Made by a program: the position numbers and the translations under genes. A DNA stretch of 64,000 nt from CAIXSC01 sp046349915 (GTDB lineage Bacteria; Planctomycetota; Planctomycetia; Pirellulales; Pirellulaceae), in contig JAXMBL010000007.1 of assembly GCA_046349915.1 (NCBI GenBank), positions 124,001 to 188,000 on the forward strand, given 5' to 3'. Positions 56,494 through 64,000 of this stretch are shown one piece after another (within the stretch, counting starts at the first letter, position 1; each line of letters starts with the position of its first letter). The notes below the pieces were generated by a model. It had not been told where the DNA came from, searched no databases, and saw only the letters and a program-made list of their open reading frames with translations.

Positions 56494-56549
56494 TCAAGCC
56501 GGAGGCTTGACAGCCATTAGCCGGTGGTTGAGCGAAGCGACACCACCGG
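56494..56549. repeat. Twin hairpin element
   Basis: Two adjacent inverted repeats: TCAAGCC/GGCTTGA with a 3-nt loop (56494-56510), and CCGGTGGT/ACCACCGG with a 13-nt loop (56521-56549). No T-run follows. The pair looks like a mobile palindromic (REP-like) unit or a transcript-end stabiliser of tsaD. Confidence 0.6.
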
Positions 56550-56757
56550 TTCCCAGTTTAGCTCTTCGTTCACCTCTCACCTCGGATTCCACTCGTGTTG
56601 CCTTTGCCTCCGGCGAAGCAGCATAGACCGTCGAGCCGCCATGGGCTTCTTTAACAAGGGACTAGATTGTGGTTAAGCCTCTCGCCAGCCACCCTTCACG
56701 ACTCCACCTTTGTCCCCTGTGTTTAGTTCCGCTCTCTCTTTACACGAGTCAGGACAA

Positions 56758-57144
56758 CTAGTAAGGCGCTCGGACCGAGAGCACTGCGGCGCCGACGCCG
56801 ACGCCGATTGCGCCGAGCAATACGATGAGCAGGCCGACGCCGTACAGAGTGCGAATGCCGTCGTCAATCTGCTGTTTCTTATCGCGTGCTAGTCGCGAAG
56901 CGATGACGCCGCAGACCCAAGTCCAGTGCAGCATGACGTGGACCAGGAAACCGACGGCCAAGGTTCCCACGAGTCCGAACTGCAAGCCAGACCATTGGTC
57001 GTAGTCCCAGCCCCAGATTTTCCAACCATCGGCGTTGGGGCCGGGTGGGAACACGAAACGAATCACGACCGAGCACCAGACCAAGACGATGAAGGCGACT
57101 AGCAGAGTGGCGTCGAGGATGAAATTAATGATCGTGCGCGACAT
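56758..57144 (-). CDS. DUF4405-like small membrane protein
   Basis: A 128-residue protein with three or four TM helices (IINFILDATLLVAFIVLVWC, QFGLVGTLAVGFLVHVMLHW, GVGLLIVLLGAIGVGVGAAV). The paired His in LVHVMLHWTWV resembles the DUF4405 group of membrane proteins, which are thought to bind haem b. The frame extends upstream to 57213, but the ATG at 57144 gives an N-terminus starting directly before the first helix. It stands alone, 254 bases from hsp20. An electron-transfer role is inferred from the His pair only. Confidence 0.72.
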   Translation of the reverse strand: MSRTIINFILDATLLVAFIVLVWCSVVIRFVFPPGPNADGWKIWGWDYDQWSGLQFGLVGTLAVGFLVHVMLHWTWVCGVIASRLARDKKQQIDDGIRTLYGVGLLIVLLGAIGVGVGAAVLSVRAPY

Positions 57145-57398
57145 GAGAGTCCAAGGCGAAAAGTGAGGAAGGAAGCAGAGTGTCTCGTCTACGGTGATCC
57201 GCTCAACAAGCACTCAAGAAAAGCCGCCTCCCTACCTTCGAAACTAACCTCGCCCCCGCGATTCGCCAAGAGGTGGAGCATTGCAATTCGCCGTTCACTC
57301 AACGAACTTACGCCACAAATAAATCGCGGGCGAGTGTTCCCAGGAGGGACCACCCGCCCGTTCATGTCGCGGATCGAGCAGCACGGTGCTCGGGGAGT

Positions 57399-57845
57399 TT
57401 ACGCGGCGGTCACTTCGATCTGTTTGGTCTTGGTTTCGCCCGTCTTCGGGATGGCGATCCGCAGGACGCCTTCCTTAAACTCCGCCGCCACTTTCTCGAC
57501 GTTGACGTTTTCAGGCAACGGAATCACTCGCTTGAACTCGCCATGCCGTCGCTCCACTCGCAGAAACGTCTTGCCTTTTTCTTCTTTCTCCTCTTTCTTT
57601 TCGCCGTGAACCCACAATTCGTGGTTGTGTACCTCGACATGGAATTCCTCGGGCTTCATTCCCGGCAGTTCGACCGTCACTTCCAATGCCTCGGCAGTCT
57701 CCGAAACATTGGTGCGAGGCGCGAACCCTTCTCCCCAAGGCCATTCTTCCATGGCGAACATCCGTTCAAACAGGGTGGGAAATTCCTGTTCCAGGCTGGT
57801 CAAGCCCGGCACCCTGCGCGACCAGGGAGTCAACGACCGGAACAT
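57399..57845 (-). CDS. Small heat shock protein (Hsp20)
   Basis: A 148-residue holdase chaperone. The alpha-crystallin domain (about 42-140) includes RTNVSETAEALEVTVELPGMKPEEF, ELWVHGEKKEEKEEK, the conserved GEFKRVIPLP and the C-terminal AEFKEGVLRIAIPK. A short Trp/Phe-rich N-terminal arm precedes it. The ATG at 57845 has AAGGAG upstream, so the longer frame to 57944 is rejected. It follows the APH-like/AAA kinase gene after 99 bases and may share its transcript. No CIRCE or ROSE-type element was recognised in the leader. Confidence 0.93.
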   Translation of the reverse strand: MFRSLTPWSRRVPGLTSLEQEFPTLFERMFAMEEWPWGEGFAPRTNVSETAEALEVTVELPGMKPEEFHVEVHNHELWVHGEKKEEKEEKGKTFLRVERRHGEFKRVIPLPENVNVEKVAAEFKEGVLRIAIPKTGETKTKQIEVTAA

Positions 57846-57944
57846 GACACGTCTCCTTATGCCGATCCAGAGACGCACCAACCACGGACGCTCGCGCGAG
57901 TCTCTCCCGTCGTCAGTTCGACTCTGGAGAACTTTGGCTTCCAC

Positions 57945-59585
57945 TTATTCTACGTCCGCTGCGCTGGATTGGTTCTCATGAGGAATGACTTGGGGCCGCC
58001 TTTCGGCCGCCTCGCAAGCCGACCGAATCGCCAGCAGAGCTTGATCGACCAGATGATCGAAGGACTGATGGGTATCGAGCGACACGCCTTGCTCGGAGGT
58101 TGTCAGTGGTTCGTCTTCCCTGGCTTGGAGTTCCAACATCTCGGGCGCGATCTCGGATAGGCCGTGTCCCGCCGCCGCTCGCTCCTCGATGCGTTGTCGA
58201 GCGATCGCAGCGGGACAGTGGCAATCGAAGAGCACCCAGATCGCGCCCATCGCCTCGACTCGCTCTCGCAGACGTCGCCGCTGCTCGCGTTGCGGGAAGA
58301 CGCCGTCGATGATCAACGTCCGGCGCGATTCCAGGGCGGCTGGCGCCCGTTGAATCAAGGAGTCGTAGACTGCTTGGCGATTCGCCGGCGTATATCGCCC
58401 CTCGCCGAACGCCTCGCGAGTCGCCGGGGACTTTTCGGCCTGTTGTTCGTGCCGTATTCCGTCGGTGCTCAAGATCTTCGCGCCGAGTGCGTTAGCGAGC
58501 ATCTCCGCCAGTCGTGACTTGCCTACGCCCGAACGGCCGCGTACGACCACGACCAGCGGAGGCGTCGCGGAAGCGATTCGTTCGTCGCTCCAGGCGAGTA
58601 GCTGCGATGCTCGTTGGAGTGACTTGTCGGCGTCACTCGCCGACTGTTGAGCGGCTCGCAGCGTTCCCACCTTTGCGCGAACACAGCCCCGGTAGGCTTC
58701 ATAGAACTCAAGTAAAGCGCGAGGTGGATGGTCGCCCGCGGCGTCGCAGTATCGCTCGCGCACTTGCCGACCCGCGCTTGAACCGTGCAGGCATTCGCAC
58801 TCCATGGCAAGGAAGCTGAGTTCATCGAGCACATCGACGGTACGCAGATCGACGTTGAACTCAAGTGCGTCAATGACGATCGGTCGCGGGGCGAAGTACA
58901 CGTGGTCGCACCGCAAGTCGCCGTGTCCCTCGACCACTCGACCATCACAAACCCGTTCATCCCACCAGTGCGGGTAAAGGGCGAGTAGACGGCATTGAGC
59001 CGCGTGGACGCGATCGACTAGTTCCAGCGAGTCGGGCGATGCGTATTGCGCGAGTGTTTCCCAGTTTTCTCGAACATGCCGCTCGATGCCGCGCCGAAAC
59101 TCCTGCGCTTTCACGGGCAGCGGCGGAAGCGTGGCGTAGAAGCGGAAGAGTTTATCGGCGAGCGAGTGGATCTCGCGACTGGTCAGTTCGCGAACTTCGA
59201 GTATGCGATCAAGGTCGCACTCGGCTGGCAGGCGTCGCATGCGGACCAACCAATCATCGATGCGGCCCATGCCGCCGATACGTCGACGCCCCTGGCGATC
59301 AAGCGTGATGGGCATCACGCTCTGATAGATGTCAGGCGCGAGTCGGCGATTCAAGCGGAGCTCCTCCAAGCAGGCCTCGTGTCGCCGTTCGACGGTGCTG
59401 TAGTCCAGAAAATCGAAGGCGATGGGCTTCTTCAGCTTGTACGCATGTCGATCGGTGAGGAAGACCCACGAGATGTGGGTCTCGACGACTTGCACATCGA
59501 GCGGGTGATCGGGGTAAACCAGCGGCGACCGGAGGAAATTGACTCGGTCGAGCGATTCGTCGGTCAAATGCGCAGCGCTCTGCAT
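57945..59585 (-). CDS. Bifunctional APH-like / AAA P-loop kinase protein
   Basis: A 546-residue cytoplasmic protein with two enzyme halves. The N-terminal half (about 1-340) resembles aminoglycoside phosphotransferase-like kinases: ETHISWVFLTDRHAYKLKKPI with the ATP-binding Lys, the catalytic-loop EGHGDLRCDHVYF, and the metal-site IDALEFNVDLRTVDVLDE. The C-terminal half (about 365-540) is a P-loop kinase with Walker A GRSGVGKS and a later LIIDGVFPQREQRRRL. This combination is a known family of unclear substrate. The ATG at 59585 follows GGGGAGG. It is divergent from the sigma54 activator and followed by hsp20. Antibiotic resistance is not implied. Confidence 0.85.
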   Translation of the reverse strand: MQSAAHLTDESLDRVNFLRSPLVYPDHPLDVQVVETHISWVFLTDRHAYKLKKPIAFDFLDYSTVERRHEACLEELRLNRRLAPDIYQSVMPITLDRQGRRRIGGMGRIDDWLVRMRRLPAECDLDRILEVRELTSREIHSLADKLFRFYATLPPLPVKAQEFRRGIERHVRENWETLAQYASPDSLELVDRVHAAQCRLLALYPHWWDERVCDGRVVEGHGDLRCDHVYFAPRPIVIDALEFNVDLRTVDVLDELSFLAMECECLHGSSAGRQVRERYCDAAGDHPPRALLEFYEAYRGCVRAKVGTLRAAQQSASDADKSLQRASQLLAWSDERIASATPPLVVVVRGRSGVGKSRLAEMLANALGAKILSTDGIRHEQQAEKSPATREAFGEGRYTPANRQAVYDSLIQRAPAALESRRTLIIDGVFPQREQRRRLRERVEAMGAIWVLFDCHCPAAIARQRIEERAAAGHGLSEIAPEMLELQAREDEPLTTSEQGVSLDTHQSFDHLVDQALLAIRSACEAAERRPQVIPHENQSSAADVE

Positions 59586-59952
59586 GGAACACCTCCCCGA
59601 ACGAGTGCGTCGACGACGCGCGCCAACGTGGTGCAACCGATGCCGAAACACAACGCCCGATCCAGGTGGGCGCGGCTGGGGAGCGGATCGAGTTGCCGAT
59701 GGTGGAGGGTGCAAAAGGGATGCCAACGGGCGGGCGAATGCGTCAAGGGGCGCTTCGGGCGAGTAGATTTCGGCTAGAATATGAGAACTCGATTTCCCAG
59801 CCACTGGGACGAGTTTTGCTCTGAGTGAGGCTGTGGCTCTCCCAAGGCGGATTGGTGTTGGAAGTGTGCGGGAGAGCACATTTTTCGGTCACGGTCGCGC
59901 GCGCAATTAGGCGCGGTCGGCGGAGGCCCTGACAAGAAAAGGAGCATTTGGA
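59586..59952. other. Divergent intergenic region before the sigma54 activator
   Basis: About 367 bases between the APH-like/AAA gene (minus) and the response regulator (plus). It contains the sigma54-like site at 59805-59820. Nothing else was recognised. Confidence 0.4.
59805..59820 (+). promoter_or_regulatory. Candidate sigma54 promoter upstream of the response regulator
   Basis: TGGGACGAGTTTTGCT differs from the TGGCACG-N4-TTGCW consensus at one base; GG and GC are correctly ten bases apart. Transcription would begin near 59831, about 120 bases before the regulator ATG, allowing autoregulation. Confidence 0.45.
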
Positions 59953-61311
59953 ATGTCGAGCACATCCCATTTATCTCTGTTGATTGTTGACGATGACGAA
60001 GAGTTTCGCGGCACGCTGGTGAAGCGATTCGTGCAACGCGGATTTCATGTCGAGCAGGCCGCCAATGGCGAGCAGGCGTTGGAGTTAGTCCAGCGACGCG
60101 AGTTCGACGTGGCGCTGTTCGACATGCTGATGCCTGGCATGACGGGACTCGCGCTGTTGGAGAAATTCAAGTCGCTGCATGCCGAATGCGAAGTGATCAT
60201 GCTGACGGGGCAGGCGACGGTCGAAACCGCGGTCGCCGCGATGAAGGCAGGGGCTTACGACTACTTGATGAAGCCCTTCCCGCTGCGGGAACTCGAAGTA
60301 CTGGTCGAAAAGGCCCAGGAACACCGCAGGCTGGCGAAAGAGAATCAGCAGCTTCGCCAGTTGCTGGAACGCTCCCAGGCGGTCTCGGAATTGGTTGGCG
60401 AGTCGGCTGCGATGCAGGAAGTGTATCGTCTGATCGACCGTGCGGGCCCGAGCGAACGCGCGATATTGATTCAAGGCGAGAGCGGCACGGGCAAGGAGTT
60501 GGTCGCTCGCGCTCTACATCGCCGCAGTTTGCGAGCCGACAAGCCGATGGTGGTGATCAACTGCGCGGCCCTGCCGGAGACGTTGCTGGAAAGTGAATTG
60601 TTCGGCCATGAGAAAGGCTCTTTCACCGGTGCGCTCAGCACCAAGCCGGGGTTGTTCGAAGTTGCCGACGGCGGCACCCTGTTTATCGACGAAATTGGCG
60701 AGATGCCAGGTTCGTTGCAGGCCAAGTTGCTCCGAGTATTGGAAGATGGTTCGATGCGTCGGATCGGCTCCATCAAGGAGCGGCAGGTGAATGTGCGGCT
60801 GCTGGCCGCCACCAATCGCAATTTGGCTCAGGAAGTGCAATCAGGCAGGTTTCGCGAAGATCTCTACTATCGCATCAACGTCATGTCGCTCGAACTGCCT
60901 CCCCTGCGAGTGCGTCAGGGCGACATCCCGCTGCTGGTTCGCCACTTCCTCGGCGCCGCCTGGGAGATTGAGGAGGCGGCCGTGCACATGCTGGAGCGAT
61001 ACCACTGGCCAGGGAATGTGCGTCAGTTGATCAATGCCTTGGAACGAGCCAAAATCATGGCCGACGATCACTTGATCCGCGGTCACGACCTGCCGCGCGA
61101 GGTCCAAGTGAATGACTCGGTCGCCGTCCCCGTTGATCTCGTCATCAGCGACGATCTGGCCGCGATCGAGCGATGCAAGGTGGTTGAGGTGTTGCGGCGG
61201 ATGAGCGGCAACAAGACGCGGGCCGCGAAAGCGCTGGGCATCGATCGGCGAAAACTCTATCGACTCGTCGAGAAATACCAGATCCAGTCCGAGGAACTCG
61301 CCGGAACCTAG
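59953..61311 (+). CDS. Sigma54-dependent Fis-family response regulator (NtrC-like)
   Basis: A 452-residue transcription activator. A receiver domain (about 1-120) has the acidic cluster VDDDEE at 12-17, phosphoacceptor Asp57 in FDMLMPG, Thr in MLTGQA and Lys in YLMKPFP. The AAA+ sigma54-interaction domain (about 150-375) has Walker A GESGTGKE and GSFTGA, a variant of the GAFTGA loop that contacts sigma54. A C-terminal Fis-type HTH (NKTRAAKALGIDRRKLYRLVEKY) binds enhancer DNA. The ATG follows AAGGAG. No histidine kinase is adjacent, so it is an orphan. The presence of a functional-looking sigma54 activator supports the sigma54 sites at dnaK and upstream of this gene. Confidence 0.95.
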   Translation: MSSTSHLSLLIVDDDEEFRGTLVKRFVQRGFHVEQAANGEQALELVQRREFDVALFDMLMPGMTGLALLEKFKSLHAECEVIMLTGQATVETAVAAMKAGAYDYLMKPFPLRELEVLVEKAQEHRRLAKENQQLRQLLERSQAVSELVGESAAMQEVYRLIDRAGPSERAILIQGESGTGKELVARALHRRSLRADKPMVVINCAALPETLLESELFGHEKGSFTGALSTKPGLFEVADGGTLFIDEIGEMPGSLQAKLLRVLEDGSMRRIGSIKERQVNVRLLAATNRNLAQEVQSGRFREDLYYRINVMSLELPPLRVRQGDIPLLVRHFLGAAWEIEEAAVHMLERYHWPGNVRQLINALERAKIMADDHLIRGHDLPREVQVNDSVAVPVDLVISDDLAAIERCKVVEVLRRMSGNKTRAAKALGIDRRKLYRLVEKYQIQSEELAGT

Positions 61312-61326
61312 CACCTTTTCCCCATC

Positions 61327-61390
61327 AAAAAAGTACGACGGACTTCTAGTCCGTCGATCTCCTTCGTACGACGGACTTCCAGTCCGTCGA
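61327..61390 (-). terminator. Tandem palindromic repeat (copies 3 and 4) acting as terminator
   Basis: Two copies, 61334-61357 and 61367-61390, each with arms TACGACGGACT and AGTCCGTCGA around TCT or TCC. On the minus strand the pair ends in six T, which would end the DUF1549/DUF1553 transcript. On the plus strand they lie 22 bases after the response regulator stop. Confidence 0.75.
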
Positions 61391-61472
61391 TTGCGTCCGC
61401 GTCCCGCGAACTCTCCAAATCCGCAGCGAACGCAATTCCTCCCCCACCCAAGGCAACCGTTCGACTCTCGCT

Positions 61473-63875
61473 CTAGTCGACGAACAGCATTTCGTTGCTC
61501 GCCAAAAGTGCGTGCGCATACTGACGCCATGCCGCCTCCGCGGATTGACCTGCCGCTTGCGCGTCGGCGAGAAACGCTTGACCGCGAGCCAACTGTGTCG
61601 AGGTTGGGTCGCGCAAGAATAATTCGCGATAAGCGGCTCGGATGGAGTCATCGGGTTTGCCGGGCTGCATCCCCGCCCAACGTTTCCCCGCCCACTCGCT
61701 CCATTGAGCAATCAAGGGACTGTTCAGCACGAACAGTTGCTGGAGGGGAGTTGTGGTGGGGTCGCGCAAGGCGGCGTGAGAGACAGGATCGGGGAAGTCG
61801 TACAGTCGCAGCAGATCGGATAACTCGCGGCGTCGCACCAATCCATAAAGGGTGCGACGGCGATTGTTCAGTTCGTTTAATTCGGCGGGCGGACCTCCCA
61901 TGCGCAGGTCGAGCGAATCGCTGGCCGCCAGCAAGCTATCTCGCCATGCTTCCACATCCAGACGCCGCACGGGCATGCGCCAGAGCGTCGCGTTGTCTGG
62001 ATCGATCGCGAGTCGAGCGGCATCGGTGTTGCTCGTCTGCCGATACGTCGCGGTCAGCACCAATTCGCGATGCAGCGACTTCAGCGACCATTCGGAGGCG
62101 ACGAAATCGGCGGCCAGTTCGTCGAGTAACGCGGCATGCAGCGGAGGCGAAGTCTGCAATCCGAAGTTGCTGGGAGTCGCCACCAGGGGGCGTTCGAAGT
62201 GTCGCATCCAGGCTCGGTTCACCGCGACGCGGGCGACGAGCGGTCCTGCCTCCTGGACGATCGCCTCCGCCAAATCTCGTCGCCCGCTTCCTTGCTGCAA
62301 CATACGCGGCGAGGAGGGCGACAGGACCGTCAGGAATCGTCGCGAGACGGCGGCGCCTGGTTTGGCCGGGTTGCCGCGAATTTGTAGTTCGATGTCTTGG
62401 AGTTCAGGACGATATTCGAGTTTGGTGCGATTCGGGCCATCGGGCAGTACATGCAAGCGAGCATCCGTGACGCCGAAGGCGGGCGGCAGATCAAAGAACG
62501 GGGTCGTACGCAGCTTGGCCGCTTCCAACTCGAATTCCGCCGCCTTGCGTTGATCCTCGTCCAAGGGCGTCTTATTCGCGCGAAGTTTGGCGATTTGCCC
62601 CTCGAGTTCCTTGACTTTGCGGCGAGCGGCGGCGGCCGTCGCCGCCAAGTCGTTAGCGATAATGGGGACATCCTGCTGACGCGTGTTGGCAAGTACTCCA
62701 GCGAGCGCATAGTAGTCGCTCATCGAGACCGGGTCATACTTGTGGTCGTGGCAACGAGCGCAGGCGAGCGTCAAACCCAGGAAAGTGGCGCCGATCGCTT
62801 CGATGCGTTCTTCCCATTCGTCCGCGACCACTTGTTTGATCACGGTGGGATCGAGTTTGAGTTCTTTCCAGTAGGTGGGACTCAGGCCCAGGAAACCGAG
62901 GGCCGCATTATCCTCGGGGCGCGCGCCGGGCTGTTGGTCCGCGGCCAATTGGCGTCGAATGAAGTCAGAATAGGGTAGGTCGGCGTTGACGGCGCCTACC
63001 ACCCAATCGCGATAGAGGTAGGCTTTCGCCTCCCCCTCCCGCCATTGCTCGGGGACATCGCAGTAGCGAGCGAGATCAAGCCAAAATCGACCATATCGCT
63101 CGCCATGTCGCGGCGAGGCGAGAAAGCGATCGACCCAACGCGCGTAGGCGTCCGGCGCCATGTCGTGCGAGAACTCGTCGATCTCTTCGACCGTAGGCGG
63201 CAAGCCGATCAGGTCAAACTTGAGTCGACGCAGGAGTCGAATGTGGTCCGCGGGCGGGGAGGAGTGGAGGCCAAGGCGGTGTTGCGCTGATCGCAGATGA
63301 AGGTCGACGCGAGATAAGGCCGGTTCGCCGCCATCGACCGGCGCGATCGCTGCCGCGGCGCCGTCGATGTGCGTTTCTTGCGAGTGAATTGGCAGAGATT
63401 GAAACGCCCAATGACGTCGCCCCGCTTCCAGATCAACCGACGGACGGGCCGCCGCGGTCGTTTCGGCCGAGGGAAAAGGCAGGCCGCGTCGAATCCACTC
63501 GCGCAAGTCGGCGATTTCTTGAGCGGGCATCTTGCCGCTGGGCGGCATCTCGATCTGACTGCTCTCAAATCCAATAGCCTCGGAGATCAGGCTGGCCATG
63601 ACGTCGCCGACGGCGGCGGCGGGGCCTGTTTCACCTCCCCGCAAGATCGCCTCGCGGCTATCGAGCCGCAGGCCGCCGCGCAATTTGGCGGGATCAGCCC
63701 CGTGACATTCCCAGCATCGCTTAACCAAGACGGGACGGATTCGCTTTTCGAAAAACTCGATGTCTTCGCTCGAGAATTCCGGCGGTTGGGCGAATGCCGT
63801 CGCGGTCATCCACGAGGTGGTCGCCGCACAAAGCAAGGCCAGAGAAAAGCAGGCTGCGGTACGAATCCAGGCCAT
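61473..63875 (-). CDS. Planctomycete cytochrome protein, PSD1 with DUF1549 and DUF1553
   Basis: An exported protein of about 800 residues. Signal peptide (FSLALLCAATTSWMTATAFA); an N-terminal planctomycete cytochrome C domain with CWECH at 54-58, followed by DPAKLRGGLRLDSRE and MPPSGKMP; DUF1549 (about 200-390) with LLRRLKFDLIGLPPT and CARCHDHKYDP; a coiled-coil insert (about 410-445); and a C-terminal DUF1553 domain with RVAVNRAWMRHFERPLV and LLDELAADFV. These proteins are numerous in planctomycetes and are thought to act in polysaccharide degradation, but the chemistry is unknown. The ATG at 63875 follows GGGAG. It begins five bases after the NUDIX-like stop, so the two are probably co-transcribed. 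Confidence 0.92.
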   Translation of the reverse strand: MAWIRTAACFSLALLCAATTSWMTATAFAQPPEFSSEDIEFFEKRIRPVLVKRCWECHGADPAKLRGGLRLDSREAILRGGETGPAAAVGDVMASLISEAIGFESSQIEMPPSGKMPAQEIADLREWIRRGLPFPSAETTAAARPSVDLEAGRRHWAFQSLPIHSQETHIDGAAAAIAPVDGGEPALSRVDLHLRSAQHRLGLHSSPPADHIRLLRRLKFDLIGLPPTVEEIDEFSHDMAPDAYARWVDRFLASPRHGERYGRFWLDLARYCDVPEQWREGEAKAYLYRDWVVGAVNADLPYSDFIRRQLAADQQPGARPEDNAALGFLGLSPTYWKELKLDPTVIKQVVADEWEERIEAIGATFLGLTLACARCHDHKYDPVSMSDYYALAGVLANTRQQDVPIIANDLAATAAAARRKVKELEGQIAKLRANKTPLDEDQRKAAEFELEAAKLRTTPFFDLPPAFGVTDARLHVLPDGPNRTKLEYRPELQDIELQIRGNPAKPGAAVSRRFLTVLSPSSPRMLQQGSGRRDLAEAIVQEAGPLVARVAVNRAWMRHFERPLVATPSNFGLQTSPPLHAALLDELAADFVASEWSLKSLHRELVLTATYRQTSNTDAARLAIDPDNATLWRMPVRRLDVEAWRDSLLAASDSLDLRMGGPPAELNELNNRRRTLYGLVRRRELSDLLRLYDFPDPVSHAALRDPTTTPLQQLFVLNSPLIAQWSEWAGKRWAGMQPGKPDDSIRAAYRELFLRDPTSTQLARGQAFLADAQAAGQSAEAAWRQYAHALLASNEMLFVD

Positions 63876-63880
63876 GATGT

Positions 63881-64000
63881 TTACTCCCTTCGTGGAAACG
63901 TTCCGTGGCGTCGCCAACGTTGGAACAGCAATAGTCCAACCAGTGTTTTCGAATCGACGATTTCACCGCGGTCGACCATCGCCAACGCCTCGTCCCACGA
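63881..64000 (-). CDS. NUDIX-like hydrolase, C-terminal fragment
   Basis: A partial gene entering from the right edge; only the last 39 codons and the TAA are visible. The translation (SWDEALAMVDRGEIVDSKT, then LVGLLLFQRWRRHGTF) matches the C-terminal helix of ADP-sugar pyrophosphatase-like NUDIX proteins, where the pattern W-x-E/D-A-x-x-M-x-x-x-G-E-I-x-D-x-K-T is common. The catalytic NUDIX box lies outside the window, so the call rests on this helix alone. The stop codon is five bases from the start of the next gene. Confidence 0.65.
   Translation of the reverse strand, partial: SWDEALAMVDRGEIVDSKTLVGLLLFQRWRRHGTFPRRE

Larger units (their letters stand above)
56278..56757. other. Intergenic region with three repeat elements
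   Basis: About 480 bases between convergent tsaD and the DUF4405-like gene. It holds a short heptamer array (56327-56361) and two hairpins (56494-56510 and 56521-56549). No gene is visible. Confidence 0.6.

Noticed and set aside
57945..59585. Aminoglycoside resistance gene
   Set aside because: The APH-like half belongs to a fused kinase family of unknown substrate; nothing indicates drug modification.

Overview
The window most likely comes from a planctomycete, probably of the Pirellulales. The evidence is a GC-rich sequence with genes on both strands, many exported haem-c proteins, a DUF1549/DUF1553 Planctomycete-type cytochrome, a DUF1207 outer-membrane protein, a very large PA14/cytochrome/propeller protein, several VWA proteins and short dispersed palindromes. 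I assigned the lineage from protein families only; no rRNA or tRNA gene was found.

Layout. 1-3.8 kb (minus): a cbb3-type oxidase cluster (dihaem cytochrome lipoprotein, small membrane protein, CcoN). 4.2-6.9 kb (minus): an RMD1/DUF155-like protein and two small monohaem proteins. 7.4-9.9 kb (plus): a BON protein, a degenerate receiver protein and an exported HExxH peptidase. 10-12.2 kb (minus): two exported repeat-rich proteins. 12.5-14.4 kb (plus): a sugar isomerase-like TIM barrel and an exported amidohydrolase. 14.5-19.7 kb (minus): a TerB protein with a histone-H1-like tail, translationally coupled to a 1492-residue pentahaem protein. 20-24.9 kb (plus): dnaK and clpB. 24.9-27.7 kb: lhgO and a DUF1207 protein, separated by heptamer repeat arrays.

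27.8-53.5 kb (minus) is the centrepiece: ten consecutive co-oriented genes, with gaps of at most 82 nt or 4-nt overlaps. In transcription order they encode a giant single-pass protein with about twenty Ig-like repeats, a SrfC-like P-loop protein, a SrfB-like Hsp70/actin-fold protein, a coiled-coil protein, a membrane-anchored zinc-ribbon GTPase, a protein with a possible pseudokinase remnant, a GAP1-like (GTPase-associated) protein, a one-TM coiled-coil protein, a VWA protein and a VWA-beta-propeller protein. It looks like a multi-NTPase membrane machine combining srfABC-like components with a GTPase-associated/VWA conflict-type system. No experimental role can be read from the sequence.

53.7-64 kb: ctpA-tsaD (plus), a DUF4405-like membrane protein, hsp20 and an APH-like/AAA kinase (minus), an orphan sigma54-dependent response regulator (plus), a DUF1549/DUF1553 cytochrome (minus) and the C-terminus of a NUDIX-like protein at the right edge.

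Regulation seen in the sequence: a near-perfect sigma54 -24/-12 promoter upstream of dnaK, a weaker one upstream of the sigma54 activator, a strong intrinsic-terminator hairpin ending 17 nt before the clpB start, and several terminators built from a dispersed palindrome (TACGACGGACT / AGTCCGTCGTA).
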